Assembly: GCA_964533865.1 (NCBI GenBank)
Contig: CAZHRC010000009.1
Span: forward strand, 11,916 to 75,915
Origin: CAZHRC01 sp964533865
Lineage (GTDB): Bacteria; Bacillota; Clostridia; Tissierellales; Peptoniphilaceae
Reading direction: 5' to 3'
Length of the DNA stretch: 64,000 nt
Within the stretch, counting starts at the first letter, position 1, and every line of letters starts with the position of its first letter. Below are positions 1 to 8,491 of the stretch, one piece after another. The notes beneath the pieces were generated by a model. It was not told where the DNA came from, ran no database searches, and was given only the letters and a program-made list of their open reading frames with translations. Made by a program: the position numbers and the translations under genes.

Positions 1-1149
1 CACTGGCGATACAAAGAGGGGACATCGAAATCCGACAACTTTGACCAAAAGCTCACCTGGGTTCGCCAGTTGATGGAATGGCAAAAAGACACGACGGACT
101 CCAAAGAATATATGGAAACCCTCAAGGGTGATTTTTTCAACGATGAGGTTTATGTTTTTTCGCCAAAAGGCGACGTGGTAAACCTACCCGTTGGAGCGAC
201 GCCCATCGACTTTGCCTATCGGGTGCACTCGGCTGTTGGAAACAGCTGTGTCGGGGCAAAAATCAACGGCCGAATAGTGCCGCTGACCTATCAACTCAAA
301 AACGGGAACATCGTCGAAATCTTGACCTCTTCTAATTCCAGCGGGCCGAGTCGGGACTGGCTCAACATGGCGAAGAGTTCTCAAGCGAAGTCAAAAATCA
401 AACAGTGGTTTAAAAAGGAGCAGCGCGACCAAAACATCGTTCAAGGTCGTGACGCATTGGAGAAAGAAGTTCGCAAAGACGGTTACCGATTCAATGAAAT
501 CTTGAAAGACGAATGGATTCAAAAAATTGCCAACCGTCTAAGCTTTAATGCCGTTGAGGACTTGTATGCCGCCATAGGCTTTGGCAGTGTGCAGCTGACG
601 CAAATTGTGCCAAAACTCAAAGAGTATCACGGAGAGTACTATCAAGTCGATCAAGCCATAGATGTGCTGAGAAAAGATGCCAACCTGCCTAGCCATAGCA
701 ATGTGAAACATGGGATTCGCGTTCAAAACGTGGATGATTTGGCGGTGAAGTTTGCCAAGTGCTGCAATCCTGTCCCCGGTGATGAAATCATCGGTTACAT
801 TACTAAGGGGCGAGGGGTGTCGGTTCACCGCGCGGACTGCAATAATATCACCATTAATGCAGATCCAGATCGTCTGATCGATGTTTATTGGGACAATACG
901 ACTGAGAGTAAATATCAAGTTGAGATACAGATTATCTCTTTCGATCGTTCCGGCTATTTGTCGTTGGTGATTCAAATCATCAATAAACAGGGATTTAATG
1001 TGACTGGGATGAATGCGAAACCCAACAAGGACAAGACTTTTACCATTAACTTTACCATTGAAATCAAAGACATTGCGCAATTAGATCCGTTGATGAGCGC
1101 TATTCGAAAGTTAAACGATACGATTGACATCTATCGCGTCAAATCCTAG
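1..1149 (+). CDS. rel: RelA/SpoT-family (p)ppGpp synthetase/hydrolase, C-terminal part (5' end outside window)
   Basis: This is the 3' part of a bifunctional Rel protein, which makes and degrades the stringent-response alarmone (p)ppGpp in the cytoplasm. The reading frame is open from the first base, so the gene is cut by the window edge; 382 residues are visible, about half of a normal Rel of roughly 730. The visible start (HWRYKEG ... FDQKLTWVRQL) matches the stretch after the synthetase domain. A TGS domain follows at about residues 48-110 (DEVYVFSPKGDVVNLPVGAT), then a helical region. Next comes the conserved Cys motif KFAKCCNPVPGDEIIGY at about 250-266 and a C-terminal ACT domain from about 300. 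The hydrolase and synthetase active sites are upstream and cannot be checked. The next gene starts 9 nt downstream, suggesting an operon with dtd. Confidence 0.95.
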   Translation, partial: HWRYKEGTSKSDNFDQKLTWVRQLMEWQKDTTDSKEYMETLKGDFFNDEVYVFSPKGDVVNLPVGATPIDFAYRVHSAVGNSCVGAKINGRIVPLTYQLKNGNIVEILTSSNSSGPSRDWLNMAKSSQAKSKIKQWFKKEQRDQNIVQGRDALEKEVRKDGYRFNEILKDEWIQKIANRLSFNAVEDLYAAIGFGSVQLTQIVPKLKEYHGEYYQVDQAIDVLRKDANLPSHSNVKHGIRVQNVDDLAVKFAKCCNPVPGDEIIGYITKGRGVSVHRADCNNITINADPDRLIDVYWDNTTESKYQVEIQIISFDRSGYLSLVIQIINKQGFNVTGMNAKPNKDKTFTINFTIEIKDIAQLDPLMSAIRKLNDTIDIYRVKS

Positions 1150-1158
1150 GAGGCATAG

Positions 1159-1599
1159 ATGCGACTATTAATTCAGAGGGTGACCAAAGGGTCTGTAACG
1201 GTAGACGGACAATTGGTGTCGGAAATTGGACAGGGACTTGTCGTCTTATGTGGATTCAACAAGGAAGACGCAAAAGGTGATATTGACTATTGCACCCGCA
1301 AACTTTTGGGTTTGCGGGTGTTTTCCGACGATGATGGCAAAATGAATCTGTCGGTAAAGGATGTGGGAGGAGAGATACTTTTGGTTTCTCAATTTACTTT
1401 ATACGGTGACGTATCAAAAGGGATGCGTCCGAGTTTTACCGATGCTTGTGGCTATGAAGCCGGTGAGGTCTTGTATCAACAGTTCATTGAAACCGTAAAG
1501 GAATCGGGTATCACGACTAAGATGGGGATTTACGGTGCAGATATGACTGTAGAAATCCACAATGACGGACCGGTTACCCTTCTTGTCGAAAGCAAATAA
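1159..1599 (+). CDS. dtd: D-aminoacyl-tRNA deacylase
   Basis: Dtd hydrolyses D-amino acids from mischarged tRNA (for example D-Tyr-tRNA) and so protects translation. The product is 146 residues, the usual length of about 145-150. Family motifs are present: MRLLIQRVTKGSVTV at the N-terminus, the SQFTLYGD segment at about 78-85, and the C-terminal NDGPVTLLVE, which carries the Gly-cisPro substrate-screening motif. The start is preceded by AGGAGG at a good distance. It lies 9 nt after rel and 11 nt before a metallo-hydrolase gene, the usual clostridial rel-dtd order. An 11-bp inverted repeat followed by TTTT lies inside the coding region and looks like a terminator (listed separately). Confidence 0.96.
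   Translation: MRLLIQRVTKGSVTVDGQLVSEIGQGLVVLCGFNKEDAKGDIDYCTRKLLGLRVFSDDDGKMNLSVKDVGGEILLVSQFTLYGDVSKGMRPSFTDACGYEAGEVLYQQFIETVKESGITTKMGIYGADMTVEIHNDGPVTLLVESK
1293..1324 (+). repeat. Terminator-like inverted repeat inside dtd
   Basis: An 11-bp perfect inverted repeat with arms CACCCGCAAAC and GTTTGCGGGTG and the 6-nt loop TTTTGG is followed directly by TTTT. It has the form of an intrinsic terminator but lies within the dtd reading frame, where it encodes residues around CTRKLLGLRVFS. Whether it attenuates transcription is unknown. Confidence 0.5.
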
Positions 1600-1610
1600 T
1601 AGGAGATGCT

Positions 1611-2219
1611 ATGAAAGTTCAAGTGATACAAGCTGGCATGAATAGTTGTAATTGTTATGTGGTCACCGATGAAAACCAACGAGGGTTTATCGTCGATCCT
1701 GGGGATGGTGACTATTTAATCACCGATTATATTGATGATAATGCCATATTGCCCGAGTTTATTTTGTTGACCCATGGGCACGTTGATCATATTGGAGCGG
1801 TGAAAGCGATAAAAGAGCACTACGGCATACCAGTCCTTGCCGGCGCTAAAGAGCGCAGGTTACTAGGCGATGGGCGGCTAAATCTATCGTCGATGATTGG
1901 CGCTCACCCTATTGTCATCTCACCGGACCAAGATTTGCACGACGGTGAACGCTATAGTCACTTTGATGTGGAAGTCATCGCTACTCCAGGACACACAGCA
2001 GGGGGCGTTTGCTACAAGGTGGGAGAGGTACTCTTTAGTGGGGACACGCTATTTGAACAGTCCATCGGACGCAGCGATTTGCCAACGGGAAACTCTTCTA
2101 CTTTATTGGATGCGATTCGATCAAAGCTGTTTACATTACCAGAAAATACTCTGGTTTATCCTGGCCACGGTCCATCGACGACGATAGGTGACGAAATTCG
2201 CTATAATCCATTCTTTTAG
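1611..2219 (+). CDS. Metallo-beta-lactamase-fold hydrolase (glyoxalase II-like)
   Basis: This 202-residue cytoplasmic protein has the complete MBL-fold metal site: THGHVDHIGA (HxHxDH) at about 54-63, PGHTAGG at about 126-132, GDTLF at about 144, and a final PGHGPSTTIGDE with the last His. The layout fits the glyoxalase II/YcbL-like group that hydrolyses thioesters, but the real substrate cannot be read from sequence. It has a good ribosome site (AGGAGATGCT) and follows dtd by 11 nt, the common rel-dtd-MBL order in Clostridia. A terminator follows immediately, so the operon appears to end here. The hemZ and hisS genes that often come next in relatives are absent. Confidence 0.9.
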   Translation: MKVQVIQAGMNSCNCYVVTDENQRGFIVDPGDGDYLITDYIDDNAILPEFILLTHGHVDHIGAVKAIKEHYGIPVLAGAKERRLLGDGRLNLSSMIGAHPIVISPDQDLHDGERYSHFDVEVIATPGHTAGGVCYKVGEVLFSGDTLFEQSIGRSDLPTGNSSTLLDAIRSKLFTLPENTLVYPGHGPSTTIGDEIRYNPFF

Positions 2220-2242
2220 ACCTGCCTTAGGGCAGGTTTTCT
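2220..2242 (+). terminator. Intrinsic terminator after the rel-dtd-MBL operon
   Basis: A 7-bp stem ACCTGCC / GGCAGGT with the loop TTAG is followed by TTTCT. It begins at the base after the stop codon and separates this operon from aspS. Confidence 0.8.
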
Positions 2243-2264
2243 CATGGTTGACATGGCTCGTCGA

Positions 2265-2293
2265 TTGACAGATGAGGGGTTCTAAAATATAAT
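2265..2293 (+). promoter_or_regulatory. Consensus sigma-A promoter of aspS
   Basis: TTGACA and TATAAT are separated by exactly 17 nt, a perfect housekeeping promoter, about 75 nt before the aspS start. A second TTGACA lies 17 nt further upstream without a matching -10. The leader contains a 7-bp hairpin (CTCTTGT / ACAAGAG) just before the ribosome site. It is too short for a T-box. Confidence 0.85.
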
Positions 2294-2366
2294 TGAAACA
2301 CGTTGTAAAACTCCAGAAATTCAGGAGTCTATGATCTCTTGTATTGACAAGAGCTGAGGAGGAATT

Positions 2367-4133
2367 ATGGCAGGAATGGGAAATTTGAGACGAACGTCCA
2401 TGTGTGGCGATCTCTCGATAAATAATGTTGGTGAAGAAGTCATTCTTATGGGTTGGACGGCAAAGGAACGTAATCTTGGCGCTCTCATCTTTATGGATTT
2501 ACGCGATACGACTGGCATCGTCCAGATCGTCGTCAACGACGAAACACAACCAGAGCTTTTTGAACGAGCAAAGTCCGTTCGTCAAGAGTTCGTCTTGGCA
2601 GTTGTTGGCGTCGTTCGCGAAAGAGAAGCGAAAAATCCGGAGATGGCAACTGGAGATGTGGAGGTCATAGCGACGGACTTGGTGATTTTAGACGAGGCAA
2701 AAACACCGCCAATCTACATTAAAGACGATGACAATGTGTCAGATGCCATGCGTTTGAAATATCGTTATTTGGATTTGCGTAAACACTCCCTACAAGAAAA
2801 TCTGAAAACTCGCGCTAAAATTAGCGCTGCTTTTCGGTCTTTTTTAAATGATAACGCCTTTATCGAAGTAGAAACACCATTTTTGACAAAACCAACTCCA
2901 GAAGGAGCGAGGGATTACTTAGTGCCTTCGCGAATCAATGAGCATAAATTTTACGCGTTGCCCCAATCGCCTCAACTATTGAAGCAATTGTTGATGGTCA
3001 GCGGAATGGATCGCTATTATCAAATCGTGAAGTGCTTTAGAGATGAAGACCTCCGCGCAAATCGTCAACCGGAGTTTACTCAAGTGGATATTGAAATGTC
3101 TTTTGTAGACATCGACGATGTGATCGCGATGAACGAGGCACTTCTTCAGCATATTTTCAAGGAAATTAAAGGGATCGATTTGGAGTTGCCATTGAAGCGC
3201 ATGAGCTATCAGGAAGCCATGGACCGATACGGTTCTGACAAACCCGATGTGCGCTTTGGGATGGAGCTTGTCGACCTGTCGGATTTAGTGGCAGATAGCG
3301 AATTCAAGGTGTTCTCCGATGCGGTCGCAAAGGGAGGCTCTGTTCGCGCCATTAATGCCAAAGGACTCCAAGGGGAGTACTCAAGAAAAGCCATTTCAAA
3401 GCTCGAATCCTTTGTCAAAGATTACCGTGCGAAAGGTCTTGCGTGGGCAAAAGTCGCCGATGGCGCGATTACATCTTCGGTGTCGAAGTTCTTTGACGAC
3501 GGGATGAAAGCCATCGCCGAACGCATGGACGCACAAGATGGAGACTTGATTTTGATCGTCGCCGATGACAATCAGGTGGTTTATGACAGTTTAGGGGCGC
3601 TTCGGGTCGAAATCGCAAAACAACACAATCTGTTAAACCCAGAAGACTTTGCCCTTTTATGGGTAGTCGACTTTCCAATGTTTGAATACAGTGAGCAAGA
3701 CGATCGTTACGTCGCAAAACACCACCCCTTCACCCATCCAAGGGACGAAGATATCGCCTTGTTAGAAACCAATCCAGAAGCGATGCGAGCAAAAGCGTAC
3801 GACATCGTTCTAAACGGCGAAGAAATTGGAGGTGGCTCTATCCGTATCAACAACAGCGATTTGCAAAACAGCGTGTTTAGGGCGTTGAAGTTGACACCGG
3901 AGGACATTGAGGCGAAATTTGGCTTCTTCATCGAAGCTCTAGAATACGGCACACCACCACATGGCGGCATTGCCTATGGACTCGACCGTTTGGTGATGCT
4001 TTTGTTGGGGACGGATAACATCAAAGATGTCATCGCATTTCCAAAGACCCAATCGGCGACGTGCTTGTTGACGGATGCACCGACGACGGTGCCTCAGGTA
4101 CAATTGGATGAACTCCATATCAAGCTCGATTAA
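2367..4133 (+). CDS. aspS: Aspartate--tRNA ligase
   Basis: This class II aminoacyl-tRNA synthetase charges tRNA-Asp with aspartate. The product is 588 residues, the normal bacterial length. It has an N-terminal OB-fold anticodon-binding domain (about 1-105, with GALIFMDLRDTTGIVQIVV), a catalytic core with motif 2 FRDEDLRANRQPEFTQVDIE at about 218-237, a bacterial GAD insertion domain (about 285-410), and class II motif 3 GIAYGLDRLVMLL near 535. The start follows GAGGAGGAATT. The stop overlaps the next start by one base (TAATG), so the dehydratase gene downstream is translationally coupled. From sequence alone it cannot be decided whether it is discriminating or also charges tRNA-Asn. Confidence 0.97.
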   Translation: MAGMGNLRRTSMCGDLSINNVGEEVILMGWTAKERNLGALIFMDLRDTTGIVQIVVNDETQPELFERAKSVRQEFVLAVVGVVREREAKNPEMATGDVEVIATDLVILDEAKTPPIYIKDDDNVSDAMRLKYRYLDLRKHSLQENLKTRAKISAAFRSFLNDNAFIEVETPFLTKPTPEGARDYLVPSRINEHKFYALPQSPQLLKQLLMVSGMDRYYQIVKCFRDEDLRANRQPEFTQVDIEMSFVDIDDVIAMNEALLQHIFKEIKGIDLELPLKRMSYQEAMDRYGSDKPDVRFGMELVDLSDLVADSEFKVFSDAVAKGGSVRAINAKGLQGEYSRKAISKLESFVKDYRAKGLAWAKVADGAITSSVSKFFDDGMKAIAERMDAQDGDLILIVADDNQVVYDSLGALRVEIAKQHNLLNPEDFALLWVVDFPMFEYSEQDDRYVAKHHPFTHPRDEDIALLETNPEAMRAKAYDIVLNGEEIGGGSIRINNSDLQNSVFRALKLTPEDIEAKFGFFIEALEYGTPPHGGIAYGLDRLVMLLLGTDNIKDVIAFPKTQSATCLLTDAPTTVPQVQLDELHIKLD

Positions 4134-4846
4134 TGGCGACACCCTTTGATCGCACCGCATTTCTTGTTGGCGAGGAAGCCATCGCCAAACTCAAAGCTTC
4201 CCACGTTATAGTGTTTGGAATCGGCGGCGTCGGTGGGACTTGTTGTGAAGCGTTGATAAGATCAGGCGTTGGGGAATTGACCTTTGTGGATTACGATAGG
4301 GTCGACATCACCAATCTCAACCGACAAATCCTTGCGACGACTCCTGTGGTTGGGGAGTTAAAAGTTCAGGTGTTAAAAGACAGGTTAAGCGCTATTAACA
4401 GCGAAGCCCGATTCCACCCGATGGCTATGCGCTACGAAGCAGATACGAGCGACGCTTTTTCCTTTGATCGGGTGGATTACGTGGTAGATGCCATCGACAT
4501 GGTGACGTCAAAACTCACACTCATCGAGGCTTGCCTTAGTAAACAGGTGCCTATTATTTCAGCGATGGGTTTTGGCAACCGACTCGATCCGACGATGGTG
4601 CGAATAGGAGATGTTTACGAGACAAATTATTGTCCCCTCGCCCGAGTGATGCGCAGAGAGTTGAGGAAACGGGGAATTCAAGCTTTAAGAGTAGCTCATT
4701 CCCTAGAACAGCCTTACAAGCAAACCATGGAGAGCGAAGACAGGCGAAAGGCCACACCTGGGAGTTCGCCATTTGTTCCATCGGCTGCGGGCCTTGCCAT
4801 GGCATCTGCAGTCTTTACAGCATTGATTCGAGGTAGTGATGAATAA
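4133..4846 (+). CDS. tcdA: tRNA threonylcarbamoyladenosine dehydratase (TcdA/YgdL-like, ThiF/E1 fold)
   Basis: This ATP-dependent E1-like enzyme cyclises the t6A base at position 37 of tRNAs to ct6A. The 237-residue product starts with DRTAFLVGEEAIAKL, followed by the nucleotide-binding motif GIGGVGG at about 30-36. Next are the acidic DYDRVD segment, NLNRQ at about 62-66 (the ATP-contacting Arg), and VDAIDMV at about 117-123. The segment NYCPLARVMRRELRKRGI at about 164-181 is typical of the TcdA subgroup and separates it from MoeB/ThiF. It overlaps aspS by one base and is followed by an RseC-like gene; aspS-tcdA adjacency is common in Clostridia. Confidence 0.92.
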   Translation: MATPFDRTAFLVGEEAIAKLKASHVIVFGIGGVGGTCCEALIRSGVGELTFVDYDRVDITNLNRQILATTPVVGELKVQVLKDRLSAINSEARFHPMAMRYEADTSDAFSFDRVDYVVDAIDMVTSKLTLIEACLSKQVPIISAMGFGNRLDPTMVRIGDVYETNYCPLARVMRRELRKRGIQALRVAHSLEQPYKQTMESEDRRKATPGSSPFVPSAAGLAMASAVFTALIRGSDE

Positions 4847-5264
4847 AATTGGACTGGTCGTCAAAACGGAAAAAGGAACGGCGGATGTTATGGTTGTGCG
4901 CTCCGGCGCCTGTGGAGGGAAATGCTCCAGCTGTGCGGGATGCGAATCGAAACCATTGACGGTAAACCTGCCAAACACTATCGATGCGACAGTGGGCGAT
5001 CGGGTAGAAATCGTCGCTGATGCCAATCGTATCTTACAGTTTACCGTCATGATGTACGCCATTCCCATCGCGCTTTTCATTGGCGGAGTGGTGGCGACAT
5101 ACGTCACTTTAGAGACGCGCTTTCCAGAGAGTGTCGAATTGTACAGCTTATTAGGTGGCGTTGTCGGGTTTGTCCTGTCCCTTGTCATATTGAGACTCAT
5201 CGACAACCGTATGGGAAAACAGGAAACAATGACGTTATCGCGAATAATAAAAGAAGAATACTAG
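4839..5264 (+). CDS. RseC/SoxR-reducing-system family membrane protein
   Basis: A 141-residue protein of the RseC/RsxC-associated family (positive regulator of sigma-E, SoxR-reducing system). An N-terminal Cys cluster, CGGKCSSCAGC at about 26-36, precedes two predicted membrane helices at about 66-88 and 103-125. The Cys spacing suggests a redox or metal site on the cytoplasmic side, but the role in Clostridia is not established. I chose ATG at 4839 because GAGGT lies four bases upstream; a GTG at 4836 would sit on that site. The gene overlaps the end of tcdA by 8 nt and ends 9 nt before glyA, so it is probably in the aspS-glyA operon. No rnf genes are in the window. Confidence 0.85.
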   Translation: MNKIGLVVKTEKGTADVMVVRSGACGGKCSSCAGCESKPLTVNLPNTIDATVGDRVEIVADANRILQFTVMMYAIPIALFIGGVVATYVTLETRFPESVELYSLLGGVVGFVLSLVILRLIDNRMGKQETMTLSRIIKEEY

Positions 5265-5273
5265 GAGGGTACT

Positions 5274-6512
5274 ATGGATTTTCACCATTTAGCAGCTCAA
5301 GACCCGAAGGTTCTTGAGCTCATACGTTTAGAAGAAAGACGCCAAGAAGAACACATTGAACTGATCGCATCTGAAAACTTTGTATCAGAAGCCGTGCTAG
5401 AGGCGACTGGTAGTGTCCTCACCAATAAATACGCAGAAGGGTATCCTGGAAAAAGATACTATGGCGGTTGTGAATTTGTCGATATGGTCGAGGATTTAGC
5501 AAGGGAGCGTTTAAAGGAACTCTTTGGTGCTGAACACGCTAATGTTCAACCTCACTCTGGGGCAAATGCCAACATCGCAGTCTACTTTGCGGCTTTAAAA
5601 CCCGGGGACAAAGTGTTGGGGATGAATTTGTCGGAAGGGGGTCACCTGACGCATGGTTCGCCGGTAAACCTCTCGGGCATGTACTTCAATTTTGTGGATT
5701 ACGGCGTGGATCCGGTTACTGAACTCATCGATTACGATGTGGTGCGCGAAATCGCCCTTAGAGAACAGCCAAAACTTATCGTCGCAGGTGCAACGGCTTA
5801 TCCTCGCACCATCGATTTCAAGCGCTTTAAAGACATCGCAGACGAAGTGGGTGCCTATTTGATGGTGGATATCGCCCACATTGCAGGTCTGGTCGCGACA
5901 GGAATACACCCATCGCCAGTCCCTTATGCGGACTTTGTCACCACCACCACACATAAAACCCTTCGCGGACCGCGAGGTGCTGTGATCATGTGCAAGGCAG
6001 AACACGCTAAAATGATCGATAAAGCCGTTTTCCCAGGATTGCAAGGGGGACCTCTCGAGCATACCATCGCTGCCAAAGCAGTGTCTCTTGGAGAAGCATT
6101 GAAACCGGAGTTTAGAGCATACTGCGAGCACATTGTTGAAAACGCTCAAGTCTTAGCGCAAACGTTGAAGGAAGAAGGGTTGCGACTGGTCACAGACGGT
6201 ACGGACAATCATCTGATGCTCGTCGATGTGACGCCTTTTGACATGACGGGTAAAGAAGCGGAAAGACTGTTGGAAGATGTGAATATCACGACGAACAAAA
6301 ACACCATTCCAAATGATCAAAAGAGCCCATTTGTCACATCGGGTTTGCGTTTAGGCACTCCTGCGGTCACCACTCGTGGAATGGGAACAGAAGAAATGAA
6401 GACCATCGGTCGTTTAATTGCGACATGCTTAAAGGGAGAGGAATCCCCCGAGGAGATCAAACGTCAGGTGTTGGGATTGACGGCTCGTTTCCCGGTTTAC
6501 AAAAAAGCGTAA
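5274..6512 (+). CDS. glyA: Serine hydroxymethyltransferase
   Basis: This PLP enzyme converts serine and tetrahydrofolate to glycine and 5,10-methylene-THF, the main source of one-carbon units. The product is 412 residues, the standard length. Visible motifs are the N-terminal [15 protein letters not shown], the ring-stacking and PLP region HSGANAN at about 120, DIAHIAGLV at about 200-208, and [13 protein letters not shown] at about 222-234 with the Schiff-base Lys. The start follows AGGAGGGTACT. It closes the aspS-tcdA-rseC-glyA run and is followed by a hairpin terminator. The 5-formyl-THF cyclo-ligase gene elsewhere in the window belongs to the same folate pool. Confidence 0.97.
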   Translation: MDFHHLAAQDPKVLELIRLEERRQEEHIELIASENFVSEAVLEATGSVLTNKYAEGYPGKRYYGGCEFVDMVEDLARERLKELFGAEHANVQPHSGANANIAVYFAALKPGDKVLGMNLSEGGHLTHGSPVNLSGMYFNFVDYGVDPVTELIDYDVVREIALREQPKLIVAGATAYPRTIDFKRFKDIADEVGAYLMVDIAHIAGLVATGIHPSPVPYADFVTTTTHKTLRGPRGAVIMCKAEHAKMIDKAVFPGLQGGPLEHTIAAKAVSLGEALKPEFRAYCEHIVENAQVLAQTLKEEGLRLVTDGTDNHLMLVDVTPFDMTGKEAERLLEDVNITTNKNTIPNDQKSPFVTSGLRLGTPAVTTRGMGTEEMKTIGRLIATCLKGEESPEEIKRQVLGLTARFPVYKKA

Positions 6513-6530
6513 GCTCAAGAGCAAATGTAT

Positions 6531-6560
6531 AAGCGAGCCTACCCGGTAGGCTTGTTTACG
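6531..6560 (+). terminator. Probable terminator between glyA and der
   Basis: A hairpin with arms AGCCTA / TAGGCT around the loop CCCGG, extended by further weaker pairs on both sides, is followed by TTTACG. The U-run is short, so termination may be partial. Confidence 0.6.
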
Positions 6561-6579
6561 TTATGAATAGGAGGCGAAT

Positions 6580-7902
6580 GTGAGAAAACCAATCGTCAGC
6601 GTCATCGGTCGACCCAATGTGGGCAAATCGACCTTATTTAACAAACTCGTCGGCAAACGAGTGGCCATAACAGAAGACACGCCAGGTGTGACCCGAGATC
6701 GCCTCTACAGGGATGCCGAATGGCAAAATAAAGAATTTACACTGGTGGATACGGGAGGGCTAGATACGGGAAGTGAAGAGGTTTTTCTCTCCGAAATTCG
6801 CGCCCAAGCTCAAGTCGCCATTGACCAATCGGATGTGGTGTTGTTTGTCGTCGACGGCAGAGACGGGTTGACCCATGAGGATCACGATATCGCAAAAATG
6901 TTGCGAAGGTCAAAAAAACCTGTCATTCTCGTCATCAATAAGATCGACTCCGCAAGAATCCCGGATACGGTTTACGAATTCTACGAACTGGGTTTTGACG
7001 ATGCTTCCATTGTCAGCGCGGAACAATCCATGGGACTTGGGGATTTGCTCGACAAAGTCACCGAGTATTTTAGCGATGAGATGTATGACGACGAGACGGA
7101 AGAGATCACAAAAATTGCCATTATCGGCAAACCCAATGTGGGCAAATCTTCTTTTATCAACCGTTTGTTAGAAGAGGACCGCATGATCGTCACAGATATT
7201 GCCGGTACGACTCGGGATGCCATCGACAGCTACTACAAACACGGCGACGACGAGTACATTTTAATCGACACTGCAGGGTTGCGTAGACGACGCGCAATAA
7301 ACGAGGATTTGGAACGGTATTCCGTATCGCGAACTTTGGATGCGGTCGACCGGGCTGACATGTGTTTGCTGATCGTCGATGCGGCAGAGGGGATATCAGA
7401 GCAGGATACTAAAATTGCAGGATATGCCCATGACCGAAAGAAAGCGATGATCGTATTGGTGAACAAATGGGACCTGATCGATAAAGACGATAAGAGCTAC
7501 TACGATCATGAAGCGGAAATCAAAGCGAAGCTTTCGTTTATGAGCTATGCCCCGATTTTGTTTATTTCAGTGAAGACGGGTCAACGGTTGAACAAAGTGT
7601 TCGATGTGATTAAAATGGTGGACAATAACTACAGTATGCGCATCAACACAGGTATTTTGAACGATATCTTCCGTGAAGCCATGTACATGAGCCCGCCGCC
7701 GACCGACAAAGGACGGCGTTTAAAGCTGTTTTACATCACGCAAATCTCCGTAAGGGCACCGAAGTTCTTGCTTTTTGTCAATAACAAGGAACTCCTTCAC
7801 TTTTCATACCTTCGGTATTTAGAAAATCAATTGCGCAAGAAATATGGCTTTGAAGGTGTGCCATTGACTTTTGAACTACGTGAGCGGGAGGATCGTCAAT
7901 GA
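6580..7902 (+). CDS. der: Ribosome assembly GTPase Der (EngA)
   Basis: Der is a tandem-domain GTPase needed for assembly of the 50S ribosomal subunit. The 440-residue product has two complete G domains: G1 motifs GRPNVGKST at about 8-16 and GKPNVGKSS at about 185-193, each followed by DTGG/DTAG (G3) and NKID/NKWD (G4). A C-terminal KH-like domain starts around 355. The start is GTG, preceded by AGGAGGCGAAT at the right distance; an ATG two bases earlier runs straight into a stop. The stop overlaps plsY in an ATGA junction. The der-plsY-gpsA order is conserved in Firmicutes. Confidence 0.97.
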   Translation: MRKPIVSVIGRPNVGKSTLFNKLVGKRVAITEDTPGVTRDRLYRDAEWQNKEFTLVDTGGLDTGSEEVFLSEIRAQAQVAIDQSDVVLFVVDGRDGLTHEDHDIAKMLRRSKKPVILVINKIDSARIPDTVYEFYELGFDDASIVSAEQSMGLGDLLDKVTEYFSDEMYDDETEEITKIAIIGKPNVGKSSFINRLLEEDRMIVTDIAGTTRDAIDSYYKHGDDEYILIDTAGLRRRRAINEDLERYSVSRTLDAVDRADMCLLIVDAAEGISEQDTKIAGYAHDRKKAMIVLVNKWDLIDKDDKSYYDHEAEIKAKLSFMSYAPILFISVKTGQRLNKVFDVIKMVDNNYSMRINTGILNDIFREAMYMSPPPTDKGRRLKLFYITQISVRAPKFLLFVNNKELLHFSYLRYLENQLRKKYGFEGVPLTFELREREDRQ

Positions 7903-8489
7903 TCTATGGGGCAATCGCACTCATCGCATACGGATTGGGCAACTTTTCATCGGGCTATATTTTGGGTAGGGTGATTGCAAAACAAGATATTCGTTCCCTG
8001 GGCAGCGGTAATGTGGGCTCGACAAACGCTCTGCGTTCTTTTGGACCGAAAGTGGGAGCCCTTACATTTTTGTTAGATATCCTGAAAGGCGTACTAGCGG
8101 TATGGATCGGGTCAAAACTCGATTCTGCATTGGGGATTTACATTGCCAGCGTTTTTGTCATCATAGGGCACAGCTGGCCGGTGGTTCTTGGTTTTAAAGG
8201 GGGAAAGGGCATTGCCACTTCAGCGGGAGTTCTCGCTTATTTGGACTATCGTCTGCTCATCGTGTTGTTAACGGTATTCGCCCTTTCTTTCCTCTTGACA
8301 AAGATCGTATCTGTCGGGTCCATCACCGCTAGTGCAAGTGCACCCATCGCCACATTTTTGCTCCATCGGGGCAATACGGCGATGATTGCGACTATTGCTA
8401 TCTTAGCTGGGATCACCCTTTATCGCCACCGTTCAAACATGGGACGGTTGTTGCGCGGGGAGGAAAAGAAAATAATAGGAGGTAAATAA
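7899..8489 (+). CDS. plsY: Acyl-phosphate--glycerol-3-phosphate acyltransferase
   Basis: PlsY is an integral membrane enzyme that transfers the acyl group from acyl-phosphate to the sn-1 position of glycerol-3-phosphate, the first step of phospholipid synthesis. The product is 196 residues with about five hydrophobic segments. Conserved loop motifs are present: SLGSGNVGSTNALRSFG at about 32-48, the GHSWPVVLGFKGGKGIAT loop at about 88-105, and a final RHRSNMGRLLRGEE. It overlaps der by 4 nt (ATGA) and ends two bases before gpsA, whose enzyme supplies its substrate. Confidence 0.96.
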   Translation: MIYGAIALIAYGLGNFSSGYILGRVIAKQDIRSLGSGNVGSTNALRSFGPKVGALTFLLDILKGVLAVWIGSKLDSALGIYIASVFVIIGHSWPVVLGFKGGKGIATSAGVLAYLDYRLLIVLLTVFALSFLLTKIVSVGSITASASAPIATFLLHRGNTAMIATIAILAGITLYRHRSNMGRLLRGEEKKIIGGK

Positions 8490-8491
8490 CT

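Noticed and set aside
538..1080. Long open frames on the strand opposite rel and other core genes
   Set aside because: They are antisense shadows of well-supported genes, without ribosome sites or recognisable domains.
2294..2366. T-box riboswitch upstream of aspS
   Set aside because: The leader is only about 70 nt, without specifier loop, T-box sequence or terminator pair; only small hairpins are present.
2811..2826. Palindrome GCGCTAAAATTAGCGC inside aspS
   Set aside because: Seven-base arms in a coding region; expected occasionally by chance and with no further support.
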